Origin: Acuticoccus kalidii
GTDB lineage: Bacteria > Pseudomonadota > Alphaproteobacteria > Rhizobiales > Amorphaceae
Direction: 5' to 3'
DNA length: 64,000 bases
Assembly: GCF_021556395.1 (NCBI RefSeq)
Contig: NZ_JAKGCS010000005.1
Coordinates: forward strand, 192,621 to 256,620
This document shows positions 25,749 to 34,080 of this stretch, piece by piece; position 1 is the stretch's first letter, and every line of letters starts with the position of its first letter. The position numbers were made by a program, and so were the translations under genes. A model generated the notes under the pieces. That model saw only the letters and a list, made by a program, of their open reading frames with translations, did not search any database and had not been told where the DNA came from.

Positions 25749-26633
25749 CTATCGCGCGGCGATGACGTCGACGATCGCGGCGCCGATCTCGGCGACGGCG
25801 GCGTTTCTCGTGGCGAAATCAGCCGGCGTGTCGGACAGGTAGATCGCCACGAAGTAGGGCGAGCCGTTCGGCGGTGTCACCATGGCGACGAGGTTGCGCG
25901 TATAATCGGTGCCGCCGCCCGACTTGTCGGACACCGTCCACCCCTCGGGCGTATGGGCGCGGATAAGCTTGCCGGTGACGCCGCCATGGCTCATCCACGT
26001 CGTCAGCCTTTCGCGCGAGGCGGGGGCGAGGGCGTCGCCGCGCAGCATCGCGTCCCAGGTCGACAGCATTGCCGCCGGGCTCGTCGTGTCGCGCGGGTCG
26101 CCGGGCGCGAAGATGTTGAGATCGGGCTCCAACCTGTCGAGCCGGGTGACGTCGTCGCCGATCGCGCGGAGATAGGCCGTCACCTCCTGCGGGCCGCCGA
26201 GACGTTCGATCAGAAGGTTCGCGGCCGGATTGTCGCTCATATCCAAGGTGGCGAGGCAGAGCGCGCCGACGGTCATCGTGCCACCGACATGCTTTTCGGT
26301 GACCGGCGCGTAGGCGACCATATCCGTCTCGCGCACCGCGATCGGCTCGTCGAGCGTCAGTGCGCCGCGGTCGACGCGGTCGAGCACCGCGCCGCACAGG
26401 ACGGACTTGAACGTGCTCGCCATCAGAAACCGCTCGTCCTCGCGGTGTCCCCATTCCCAGTTCGACGCGCCGTCGCGGACGAGTACGCCGATACGGGCGT
26501 CATGCTTTGCCTCCAGCGCGGCGATCGTCTCGGCGAGACGATCCTCGGCATCGGTGGCGAGGGCGGCGGTCGGAAGCAGGACGCAAAGCGCCAGCCCCGC
26601 CGCGCGAGGCAGCGTGATGAAGTCACGGATCAT
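25749..26633 (-). CDS. bla: Class A beta-lactamase
   Basis: A 294-residue class A serine beta-lactamase with a signal peptide ending near residue 26 (LLPTAALA). The active-site motifs are complete: S73-TF-K76, S133-D-N135, E169 in RLEPDLN (the Ambler 166 glutamate) and K237-S-G in place of the usual KTG. Cys80 and Cys126 match the TEM-type disulfide positions 77 and 123. It should hydrolyse penicillins in the periplasm; the spectrum cannot be predicted. It is divergent from an AmpR-like regulator, the arrangement of inducible chromosomal beta-lactamases. Confidence 0.95.
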   Translation of the reverse strand: MIRDFITLPRAAGLALCVLLPTAALATDAEDRLAETIAALEAKHDARIGVLVRDGASNWEWGHREDERFLMASTFKSVLCGAVLDRVDRGALTLDEPIAVRETDMVAYAPVTEKHVGGTMTVGALCLATLDMSDNPAANLLIERLGGPQEVTAYLRAIGDDVTRLDRLEPDLNIFAPGDPRDTTSPAAMLSTWDAMLRGDALAPASRERLTTWMSHGGVTGKLIRAHTPEGWTVSDKSGGGTDYTRNLVAMVTPPNGSPYFVAIYLSDTPADFATRNAAVAEIGAAIVDVIAAR

Positions 26634-26703
26634 TCGGTCGGTCCTTGTTTCGGCCGGAATGGGCCAGAGCGAGAGCGGTCGAGTCTCGCGGGTCAGCGAT
26701 TAG

Positions 26704-26786
26704 GTGACGTCACGCCCTCTTGATTACAGGGCCCCTCAGAGGCCAACAAACGAGTAATCATGAGGCGCGCCATTAGCTGAGATAAT
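26704..26786. promoter_or_regulatory. bla-ampR intergenic operator region
   Basis: The 159-bp divergent gap holds several symmetric elements: GTGACGTCAC (26704-26713), TGATTAC (26721-26727) with its inverse GTAATCA (26754-26760), and ATTA-N7-TAAT (26772-26786), which contains a LysR-type T-N11-A box. One or more should be the AmpR site; which one cannot be decided by eye. Confidence 0.45.
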
Positions 26787-26792
26787 ACCCCG

Positions 26793-27683
26793 ATGGATCG
26801 ACCGGACATTCCGCTCAACGCCCTGCGCGTTTTCGAGGTCGCGGTGCGGCAGGGAAGTTTCACCCGCGCCGCCGTGGAGCTGCGGGTGACGCAAGCTGCG
26901 GTGAGCCACCAAATCGCGCGGCTCGAAGACCTCCTCGGCAAGACGCTGTTTCTGCGCACCTCGAACGGGCTGATTCCGACCGACGAGGGTCAGGCGCTGT
27001 TCCCGGTCCTCGAGCACGGCTTCGACACGATCGCCCGGACGCTCGACAGGATCAGCGGCGACCATCACATCGAAGTCTTGAAGGTGGGTGTGGTGACGAC
27101 CTTTGCGCTCGGCTTCCTGATGCCGCGACTGCCCGCTTTGCGGCAGGCTCATCCCGAGATCGATCTGCGTGTCTCGACGCACAACAACCGCGTCGAGATC
27201 GGCCGCGAAGGGCTCGACATGGCGATCCGCTTCGGGGCGGGGAGTTGGCCGGGGGTGGAGGCGATCCCCCTCGTCGACGCGCCGATGGCGCCGCTGTGCG
27301 CGCCGTCGGTCGCCGCGCAGCTCGAACACCCGGACGATCTCGCCCAGCAGACCCTCCTGCGCAGCTACCGGAGCGACGAGTGGCCCCGCTGGTTCGCCGA
27401 GGTCGGGGCGTCCGCGCCGCCGCTCACCGGGCCGGTGTTCGATTCGTCCCTCGCGCTCGCCGAGGTGGCCGCCGCCGGCTCCGGCGTCGCGCTGCTGCCG
27501 GTCGCGATGTTCACCCGCCATCTGGCGGAGGGGCGGCTGGTGCAGCCGTTCGGCCGCACGGTGACGACCGGGCGCTATTGGCTCACCCACCCGGCGGAGC
27601 GGGCGATGACCCCGGCGATGGGCCTCTTCGCCGCCTGGATCCGCGCCGAGATCGACGCGGCCGCGACGGCCCCGCCGGGATGA
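26793..27683 (+). CDS. ampR: AmpR-like LysR-family regulator
   Basis: A 296-residue LysR-type regulator. The helix-turn-helix is in FTRAAVELRVTQAAVSHQIARLEDLLGKTLF. Segments characteristic of AmpR and the related GcvA group are PLNALRVFEVAVRQGSFT, GLIPTDEG, STHNNRVEIGREGLDMAIRFG, LLRSYRSDEWPRW and VFDSSLALAEVAAAGSGVALLPVAMF. AmpR senses cell-wall muropeptides and induces a divergent beta-lactamase gene. The divergent class A gene at 25749-26633 fits that role. Confidence 0.9.
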   Translation: MDRPDIPLNALRVFEVAVRQGSFTRAAVELRVTQAAVSHQIARLEDLLGKTLFLRTSNGLIPTDEGQALFPVLEHGFDTIARTLDRISGDHHIEVLKVGVVTTFALGFLMPRLPALRQAHPEIDLRVSTHNNRVEIGREGLDMAIRFGAGSWPGVEAIPLVDAPMAPLCAPSVAAQLEHPDDLAQQTLLRSYRSDEWPRWFAEVGASAPPLTGPVFDSSLALAEVAAAGSGVALLPVAMFTRHLAEGRLVQPFGRTVTTGRYWLTHPAERAMTPAMGLFAAWIRAEIDAAATAPPG

Positions 27684-27707
27684 TCGCCGCGGCGGCCACC
27701 GGCCCTC

Positions 27708-28490
27708 TCAATCGCGCGTCGGAGGGATGATGATGGGCCGCGCGCCGACCGGGTTCAGCCGGTCCGCCCCGGCGGCGAACGTGTCGGCGCGCGGTCCGCG
27801 TTCCTTGGGGCGATCGACCGGGCGTGGTGCCGGCGCGGTCCACGTAAGGGCGGCGTTCAGCATCACGATATAGGTCTCGCAGGATCGCCACGACCCGTCC
27901 GCCAACGCCTCGAAATGGTCGGCGCCGAGCATCGCCCGCTCGATGGCGTCGAGGATCCGCTCACCCCGTTTGAAGAATTTGTCGCCGTATTCGGTAAAGA
28001 AGTTCGTGCCCCGCCATGACAGGAGGTGGCTGTTCAGCGCGGCCGCATGAGTCTGGGAGACGGTCGACGTCGACAGATATTCGAGCGCCACGAGGGCGCC
28101 GAGCGCGTGAAACGGCGTATGCGTCGCCGCAGCGTAAGCCTCGACCATGTCGTGCGAACGCCAGACCGGGGTGACGTCAGGCGCCGAGACCTGGCGCAAT
28201 GCCGTGTCGACCAAGTCGGCGTGGCGGCGGCTCTCGGCGCCGATCGTCACGAGGCGCTCACACAACAGAGGCCGATCATAGATCGCGTGATGTCCCCTGG
28301 TGTGCGATGCAATCGTTTCGGTCAGGCGGAAGGTTTCGTGCTGCGTGTGAAGGTATGACAGATATTGATCCACGCGGATGTGATACGAGGCGTAGGCGTG
28401 GTGTAAGCAACCTTCGAGTTGGGATTGCGCGCTTGCAAGAATTTCCGTCAGTCGTCGCATACCCCATGCCGTATCAAACACCGAATGCAT
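27708..28490 (-). CDS. Unknown protein, all-helical, possibly heme-oxygenase-like fold
   Basis: A 260-residue protein of unrecognised function. The first 210 residues look all-alpha, with repeated His and Glu (HADLVDTALRQV, HTPFHALGALVALEYLS, FFTEYGDKFFKRGERILDAIERAM, DHFEALADGSWRSCETYIVML). The spacing of His/Glu in helices is reminiscent of heme-oxygenase-like or TenA-type domains, but I am not sure. The last 45 residues are proline-rich and probably disordered. The gene is convergent with ampR (24-bp gap). Confidence 0.7.
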   Translation of the reverse strand: MHSVFDTAWGMRRLTEILASAQSQLEGCLHHAYASYHIRVDQYLSYLHTQHETFRLTETIASHTRGHHAIYDRPLLCERLVTIGAESRRHADLVDTALRQVSAPDVTPVWRSHDMVEAYAAATHTPFHALGALVALEYLSTSTVSQTHAAALNSHLLSWRGTNFFTEYGDKFFKRGERILDAIERAMLGADHFEALADGSWRSCETYIVMLNAALTWTAPAPRPVDRPKERGPRADTFAAGADRLNPVGARPIIIPPTRD

Positions 28491-28746
28491 GATCCTGTCC
28501 CACGTCGGACTGCGATTGCCACGAATGTCAGACTAAGAAGGCGGTGCGCCAGCGGCTTCCCCCAAATGAAGTATGCTGCCGAAATGAAAGCCGGGCCGGA
28601 CCATTGCAACGGGCCTCGTCATCGCGCCGATCACCTTCATGGGCACGCCGCCGCTGCCGCGTCGGGGGACATGAGCGCGGGGTCATCGATCCAATCGATC
28701 GATGCTATTGTGCAATCTAAGCAGGCAATGCCGCGATGGGCCATCC
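28491..28746. other. Intergenic region without a recognised gene
   Basis: This stretch precedes the remnant at 28747. It contains the short dyad ATCGATCCAATCGATCGAT around 28685-28703 and no convincing coding frame. It presumably carries the promoter of the unknown minus-strand gene that starts at 28490. Confidence 0.4.
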
Positions 28747-28937
28747 ATGGGGCGTGGAATGAACGCGGGGCAGCTTCGGTTCGAGGAGGTGGTGGCGACG
28801 ATCCACGGCGTGGTCGACGGCTCCGTGCCGCAATTGTCCATGATGGAGACGCTGACCCGCACGATGAACTGCGAGCGGGTCACGCTTTTGTCGGTCGATG
28901 CCGACGGGGCCGTCCGCCAGGATTCCTATCCGATCTG
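28747..28937 (+). pseudogene. Possible 5' remnant of a regulator gene
   Basis: From ATG 28747 or 28759 a plus-strand frame reads NAGQLRFEEVVATIHGVVDG and then SMMETLTRTMNCERVTLLSVDADG, which looks like the N-terminal helix and strand pattern of LuxR-type regulators with a sensor domain. The protein-like character stops at about 28934, exactly where the 3' end of the minus-strand AspT-like gene begins (stop at 28938-28940). The frame continues only as antisense. It is best read as a truncated fragment left by a rearrangement; this is a low-confidence interpretation. Confidence 0.35.
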
Positions 28938-30629
28938 TCAGGCGATCAACAACACAATCGCAACGCCGAGAATGGTGAGCGCCGTGTTGCCGACCGCGTA
29001 AGGCACGGTGAAGCCAAGGGCGGGCACGTCGCTCTTGGCTTGCCGCGTGAGCATTTCGAGCGCCGCTGTCGCCCCGCGCGCTCCGGCACAACAACTGATG
29101 ACGACCGCGTCGTCGAAGCGGAAGACATATTTGCCGATATAGAGTGCGAGGATCAGCGGAACGGTCGTCACCGCGGCGCCCCAGAGGAGGAGGCTGAACC
29201 CGGCCTCGCGCAAGCCTTCGACGAACATCGGCCCTGCATCGAGCCCCATGACGGCGATGAAGACGTTGATGCCGATCGAATTCATGAACCAGATGGTCGC
29301 CGGCGGCACGCCGCGGAAGGCGGGGTAGTAGAAGCGAAGCCAGCCCGCGGCGAGGCCCGCGAGCAGGGTTCCGCCCGCCGTCGAGAGCGTCAGCGGGACT
29401 TCGCCCACCATCAGGATCGGCGTGCCGATGAGGGCGCCCGCCGTCAGCACGAGGGCGAGAAAGGCGATGTCGGTCTGATTGCCGGGCCGATCGACCCGGC
29501 CGATCCGCCGGGCGAGCCGCGTGACCGTCGCCGGCCGGCCCTGCACGGTGATCACATCGCCGCGGTGGAGCAGCGTGTCGGGCAGGATCGGCAGCAACAC
29601 GCCGGTGGCGCCGCGGCGGACCCGCCTCAGGAAGATGCCGCGTGTCGACGGGTCGGAGGCGATGTCGGCAAGCGTGCGGTTCGCGAGGGCGCGACCGGTG
29701 AGGACGATATCGACCCCCTCGACGGGCATGTCGAGAAGGGGGGCGTCGTCGACCTCGTGGACATAGGGCGTAAGGCCCTCGGTCAGGACCGAGCGCGGTC
29801 CCGAGATTGCGACGACATCGCCGGTTTCGAGCACGGTGTCGGCGCCGGCGTCGGAGATCGTGTCGCCACGCCGCAATCGCTCGATGAAGATGCGCCCGCG
29901 ATGGAGCTCGATCTCGGCCTCTGCCACCGTTTTGCCGACGAGGGCGGCGCCGGGTTCGATCCGATAGGCGCGGATGATGTACTGGTGCCACGCGCTGCCC
30001 ACCGAGTCGGCATCGCTCGACCCGCCCATGCGCTGCTCATAGTCCCGGCAGGCGGCCGCGAGATCGATCCGCAGGAGTCGCGGGCCGAGAAGCGAGAGGA
30101 CGACCGCCGCGCCGAACGTGCCGTAGATGTAGGTGATCGCGTAGGCGATCGGGATCGATTGGAGATTGGAGGCCTCGGCCGCCGCCGGCAGGCCGAGCGA
30201 GCGCACCGCCGTTTCGGCGAGGCCCATCGCGGGGGTGATCGTCGCCGCGCCGGCATAAAGGCCGGCGGCAAGGCCTGGATCATAGCCCGCCATGCGCGCC
30301 GCGAACCAGGCCGACCCGAGACAGAGCGCCGCCACGACGAGCGCATAGAGCGCCTGCGGCAGTCCGTTGCTCGCCAGACCGCGCACGAATTGCGGGCCGA
30401 CGCTGAAGCCGATGGCGAACAGGAAGAACAGGAAGAAGATCGTCTTCACGTCGCCCGAGATCTCGATGCCGATCTGGCCGATCGCAAGGGCGGCGAGCAG
30501 CGTCGAGGTGACGACGCCGAGACCGATCCCGCGAAAGGTGAGCGAGCCCACGGTGTAGCCGATCGTCAGCGACAGGAAGAGCGCGATCTCGGTGTTGTGC
30601 TTCAACGTGGCTGTCAGCCAGTCCAGCAT
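28938..30629 (-). CDS. AspT/YidE-like antiporter with central TrkA-C domains
   Basis: A 563-residue membrane protein of the aspartate:alanine exchanger (AAE) family. It has five or six N-terminal helices, a cytoplasmic region at about 200-370 with two TrkA-C-like domains (AWHQYIIRAYRIEPGAALVGKTVAEAE and GRALANRTLADIASDPSTRGIFLRRV), then five or six C-terminal helices. ATG 30629 follows a GGTGGAG ribosome site; the frame is open 12 bases further. It exchanges a carboxylate or amino acid across the inner membrane; the substrate is not known. Confidence 0.88.
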   Translation of the reverse strand: MLDWLTATLKHNTEIALFLSLTIGYTVGSLTFRGIGLGVVTSTLLAALAIGQIGIEISGDVKTIFFLFFLFAIGFSVGPQFVRGLASNGLPQALYALVVAALCLGSAWFAARMAGYDPGLAAGLYAGAATITPAMGLAETAVRSLGLPAAAEASNLQSIPIAYAITYIYGTFGAAVVLSLLGPRLLRIDLAAACRDYEQRMGGSSDADSVGSAWHQYIIRAYRIEPGAALVGKTVAEAEIELHRGRIFIERLRRGDTISDAGADTVLETGDVVAISGPRSVLTEGLTPYVHEVDDAPLLDMPVEGVDIVLTGRALANRTLADIASDPSTRGIFLRRVRRGATGVLLPILPDTLLHRGDVITVQGRPATVTRLARRIGRVDRPGNQTDIAFLALVLTAGALIGTPILMVGEVPLTLSTAGGTLLAGLAAGWLRFYYPAFRGVPPATIWFMNSIGINVFIAVMGLDAGPMFVEGLREAGFSLLLWGAAVTTVPLILALYIGKYVFRFDDAVVISCCAGARGATAALEMLTRQAKSDVPALGFTVPYAVGNTALTILGVAIVLLIA

Positions 30630-30663
30630 CGTGATCTCCACCGTGGTTGAGAGACGGCGTTGC

Positions 30664-30702
30664 CGCAGCCGGACGGGGGCGATGACCCGCCTGCCGGCTG
30701 CG
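30664..30702 (-). terminator. Stem-loop between the FUSC and AspT-like genes
   Basis: CGCAGCCGG (30664-30672) and CCGGCTGCG (30694-30702) form a perfect 9-bp stem in the 85-bp gap after the FUSC stop codon. It probably reduces readthrough into the AspT-like gene. No T-run is present. Confidence 0.45.
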
Positions 30703-30714
30703 CGATGAAAGCGG

Positions 30715-32673
30715 TCAGGTGGGGGCGGGCTCCACCAGCCTGCGAATATGCGACAGCTCGGCCGTCACACTCGACATGAACGCGTTGTCCGCGGCCTCGC
30801 GTTCGTCCGGCCGCCGATCGGGAAGGATCGGAGCGCCGGGCGCGGCGGCGATCTCGCGGGCGAGGGCCTCGAGCGCCTCGCGCTCTTGGTGCGACAGCAC
30901 CGTTCCGCTCGTGGCGGACGCGGCGGTGATCTGGTCGCAGATGCGTTCCGCCGAGGCGACGAGCGGAAACCAGGCGACGGCGTCGCGGCCCGCCGGCGCG
31001 GGCTCGGCCATCGCCTTCTGGAGCTGGGCGCGGATGCCGGCGAGGCGGCGATAGGCCTGGCGGCGCGCCATGGCGACCGTCTTTTGCCGGCTCGCCGTCG
31101 GCGCGTCGCGCCAGGCGGTGACCGCACGCAGATAGTCGGCGACGGATTGCATGGCGCCGTGGAGCGTCGCCGCGAAGGCGGACGCATTCGGCTTCGGCCA
31201 GAGGAAGTAGCCGAAGACGAGCACGATCACCGACCCGATGACGGTGTCTTGCAGGCGCTGCACCGCATAATCGACATTGTGGATGCCGGGAATGATGATG
31301 TCGACGAAGACGAGGATGAGCGGCGTGAGGACCAGCGCCTGGAGCGCGTAGGAGCGCATCATCGCCCAGGGGATGAACGCGGCGAAGATCCCGATCGCGA
31401 TCGCCATCTCGACCCCTTTCGACATCGAGGCGAGCGCGATCGCGCCGATCACCACGCCGCCGAGCGTCCCGACGCACCGCAGGACTGCGCGCGCGAAGAT
31501 CGACCCGAAATCCGGTTTCATGACGAGCGAGACCGTCAGCGGCACCCAGAACCAATGGTTCGCGTCGATCACCCAGTGCGAGGCATAAGCGAGGACGAGA
31601 CACAAAGAGAGGGCGAGCGCGGAGCGGACGGCGTCTTGGCCGGGCAAGAGGCGGTCGAGCTTCACCGAAAGCGGCTGTCGCGGCGGGTTTGCGCCGACCC
31701 CCATGCCGGTCGCGCCGGTGTCGGGACGGAAGCCCGGCGAACAGGACGCGACGAGCCCCTCGACCGTCCGAGAGAGCCGCGGCTCGCCGATCGGCGTGGC
31801 GGCGGCGGGCAGGGGCCGACCGTGCTTCATCGCTGCCGCGACCTGGCCGAGCCGGGTGGCGGCGGCTTCGAGTGATGCCGGCGCGTTCGACGACATCAGC
31901 TCGGCGAAGGCCGTATCGCAATGGTGGAGTTTGGCGGCCAGCAGGTCGCTCTCGGGGTCGCGCTGGTCGTGGTCATAGCGTGTGTCGAGGAGCATCGCGT
32001 AGAGCGCCGAGAGCTGCTCCGTCACGGTGCGCCGCGCGGCCTCGATGGCGGTCGATCCCGTCTCGGCGGAGACGGCGCCCTCGCGGGCGCGGGCCCTTGC
32101 GAGGTCGGCCAAGGCGGCGAGCAGGTCGCCGAACGCTTGATGGCGGGGAAGGCGCGGAAACAACAGCGCTTCGAGCCCGAGGACCGCCGCATAGAGGGCG
32201 CCGCCGACGAGGAACAGCGCTGCGGGCTGCCAGAAGGGCGCGATCGCCGGAATGCCGATGGCGATCGAGGCGACGAGGAGGGCTTGCATGGCGCCGATGG
32301 AGAGCGCCGCGCCGTAGCTGCTGATGAGACCCGCGACGAACCCCACCACGGCCATGACACCGAGCAGCGCCGGCCAGGGGAGGGCGGTCAGATAGCCGGC
32401 GAAGTAGCCGAGCGCGCCGATCGGCGCCGCGATCGCGATCGTCTGGAAGATGGAACGATAGCTGCCGGCCTTCTCGCCCGCGGCGAAGAGGAGGGTCGAC
32501 AGCGCGACCCACATGCCCGTCATGATCTCGCCGGTGAGGACGCCGACGACGAACGGCAATCCGACGCAGATCCCCGCGCGGATCGAGCGGCCCCACGGCC
32601 AGCGCGCCGGCTTCAGCCGGGCGAGCTCGCGGAGCCAGGAGTTGGGACTGGGAAGGTCGGATGCAGTGTTCAT
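30715..32673 (-). CDS. FUSC-family inner-membrane exporter component (AaeB-like)
   Basis: A 652-residue protein with the two-half architecture of FUSC proteins: an N-terminal block of about six helices (GICVGLPFVVGVLTGEIMTGMWVALSTLL onward), a cytoplasmic helical region at 180-340, and a second membrane block (VRSALALSLCLVLAYASHWV, NHWFWVPLTVSLVMKPDFG, RCVGTLGGVVIGAI). The family includes AaeB exporters of aromatic carboxylic acids and YccS-like proteins. No membrane-fusion partner gene is adjacent. A small membrane-protein gene ends 23 bp upstream and is likely cotranscribed. Confidence 0.85.
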   Translation of the reverse strand: MNTASDLPSPNSWLRELARLKPARWPWGRSIRAGICVGLPFVVGVLTGEIMTGMWVALSTLLFAAGEKAGSYRSIFQTIAIAAPIGALGYFAGYLTALPWPALLGVMAVVGFVAGLISSYGAALSIGAMQALLVASIAIGIPAIAPFWQPAALFLVGGALYAAVLGLEALLFPRLPRHQAFGDLLAALADLARARAREGAVSAETGSTAIEAARRTVTEQLSALYAMLLDTRYDHDQRDPESDLLAAKLHHCDTAFAELMSSNAPASLEAAATRLGQVAAAMKHGRPLPAAATPIGEPRLSRTVEGLVASCSPGFRPDTGATGMGVGANPPRQPLSVKLDRLLPGQDAVRSALALSLCLVLAYASHWVIDANHWFWVPLTVSLVMKPDFGSIFARAVLRCVGTLGGVVIGAIALASMSKGVEMAIAIGIFAAFIPWAMMRSYALQALVLTPLILVFVDIIIPGIHNVDYAVQRLQDTVIGSVIVLVFGYFLWPKPNASAFAATLHGAMQSVADYLRAVTAWRDAPTASRQKTVAMARRQAYRRLAGIRAQLQKAMAEPAPAGRDAVAWFPLVASAERICDQITAASATSGTVLSHQEREALEALAREIAAAPGAPILPDRRPDEREAADNAFMSSVTAELSHIRRLVEPAPT

Positions 32674-32696
32674 GAGGCCTAACGGAGAGAGCCGGG

Positions 32697-33251
32697 TCAG
32701 GAAAGGTGATGCCGGCTTCGCGTAAAGACGACGAAACCCGCGACGATCAGAGCGACGACGACGACGCCGAGCGCGATGAGAAGGGCCGACTGGTCAAGCC
32801 ATGCGACGGCCGGCACGAAGAGCGCCATGATGATGCCGTTGAGGCCCATCCGCCAAGAGGTCGTATGGACGCCGGCGACGAAGGTGCCGAGGGCCAGAAG
32901 CAGCATGATGATGAGGCTGGTGCCATCGGCGGTCGCGACGGATTGGACGCTCGGCAGGAACACGAGGCCCATCACCGCGAGGAACGCGCCCCAGTGCAGG
33001 ATCTGCGTCACCACGAGCCGCATCTGACCCTTGCGGCCGCTCGCATAGTGCCAGCCGGCGACGATGCAGGCGCCGCAATTCACCACCGCGACGAGCGCCC
33101 AATAGGTCTCGAGCGGGGCGCGCATCATGCTCGAATAGGCGACGCCACCCAGGATGAGCAGCAAGACGGTGAGATAGGGCAGCTCACGGAGAACCAGGCG
33201 CCGGAGACTGTCGCGGCGATGCGGTGCGGGTGTGGTGTTCGCTGTGTCCAT
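32697..33251 (-). CDS. Small integral membrane protein of unknown function
   Basis: A 184-residue protein with about five or six predicted membrane helices (LPYLTVLLLILGGVAY, YWALVAVVNCGACIVAG, ILHWGAFLAVMGLVFLP, SLIIMLLLALGTFVAGVHT, LLIALGVVVVALIVAGFVVF). It lies 23 bp upstream of the FUSC gene in the same direction. No family was recognised. Confidence 0.75.
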   Translation of the reverse strand: MDTANTTPAPHRRDSLRRLVLRELPYLTVLLLILGGVAYSSMMRAPLETYWALVAVVNCGACIVAGWHYASGRKGQMRLVVTQILHWGAFLAVMGLVFLPSVQSVATADGTSLIIMLLLALGTFVAGVHTTSWRMGLNGIIMALFVPAVAWLDQSALLIALGVVVVALIVAGFVVFTRSRHHLS

Positions 33252-33352
33252 GATCGTGGCGTTCCAGTTCTGGGTGAGATCGGCATGACGCTCGGCCGAC
33301 CGTAACGTTCGATAGGGCGGAGCGGGGCGAGCCGAATGTCGCTCCGGAATGC

Positions 33353-33384
33353 GGGCGCGCCCTCCCGCGAAGGAGGGCGCGCCC
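33353..33384 (-). terminator. Strong GC-rich hairpin after the duplicated-domain protein gene
   Basis: GGGCGCGCCCTCC (33353-33365) and GGAGGGCGCGCCC (33372-33384) form a perfect 13-bp stem with a six-base loop, 49 bp beyond the stop of the minus-strand gene at 33433. There is no T-run. It likely ends that transcript. Confidence 0.55.
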
Positions 33385-33432
33385 GGTCGAGATCACGGAG
33401 CGCCCGTCGGCGCGCGCCGCACCGTCGCCGCG

Positions 33433-34053
33433 TTAGCGGCGCACGACGCGGATGTCCGAGGTGCGTCCATCACGGACATTGTAAAGGCAGACGAAGCTGA
33501 AATTCGACGGGCCGCGCCGCGCTGTGTATTCGCCGCGACCGCGCACGCGCACTTCGGCCATGTTCACGAACTCGACATTCCATGCCTTGTCGTTGAAGCG
33601 AACGGGCGAGGTCGCGCCGAGCTCGCGCTGAACGGCCCGGTTCGCGCCGGGTTTGCACGCCTCATAGGCGGCGCGGTCACCCTGCGGGTTCTGGGGCTTT
33701 CCGGGCTTGCCGGGCTGCGGTCCGGGCTTTTTCTCGGCGACGCGGACGTCGGTCACGGAGCCGTTGCGGATATTCCAGAGGCATTGAAACGTGAACTGGC
33801 GGAACCCGTTATTGGTCTCGTACTGGCCGCCGCCGCGCATCCGCTCTTCCGCGTTGCTGACGAACTCGACGGTCCAATCGCCGTAAAAGAGTTGGACGCG
33901 CTGCTTGGCGCCGAGCTGGCGCTGGACGGCCTTCGTCACCGCCGGCTGGCAGGCCTGGAACATCGCGTCGTTCCGGTCCTTCTGAGCATGGGCCGTGCCG
34001 GACAGCGCCACCATGGCGGCGAACGCGAGGGGGACAATACGCAGTCTCTTCAA
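33433..34053 (-). CDS. Exported protein with two tandem homologous domains
   Basis: A 206-residue protein with a signal peptide ending near residue 23 (ALSGTAHAQ). The mature part consists of two similar modules of about 75 residues: the first from FQACQPAVTKAVQRQLGA to SVTDVRV, the second from YEACKPGANRAVQRELGA to RTSDIRV. Each has two cysteines, one in the ACxP segment and one in the FxCLxN(V/I)R segment, suggesting one disulfide per module. A proline/glycine/lysine-rich linker joins them. It should be periplasmic. No function was recognised. Confidence 0.82.
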   Translation of the reverse strand: MKRLRIVPLAFAAMVALSGTAHAQKDRNDAMFQACQPAVTKAVQRQLGAKQRVQLFYGDWTVEFVSNAEERMRGGGQYETNNGFRQFTFQCLWNIRNGSVTDVRVAEKKPGPQPGKPGKPQNPQGDRAAYEACKPGANRAVQRELGATSPVRFNDKAWNVEFVNMAEVRVRGRGEYTARRGPSNFSFVCLYNVRDGRTSDIRVVRR

Positions 34054-34080
34054 GATGGTCTCCTCGATACGTCGAGCGGA

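Noticed and set aside
29548..29555. Another GTGATCAC site
   Set aside because: It lies inside the coding region of the AspT-like gene, far from any promoter, and lacks the flanking symmetry of the 6788-6805 site; a chance occurrence is more likely.
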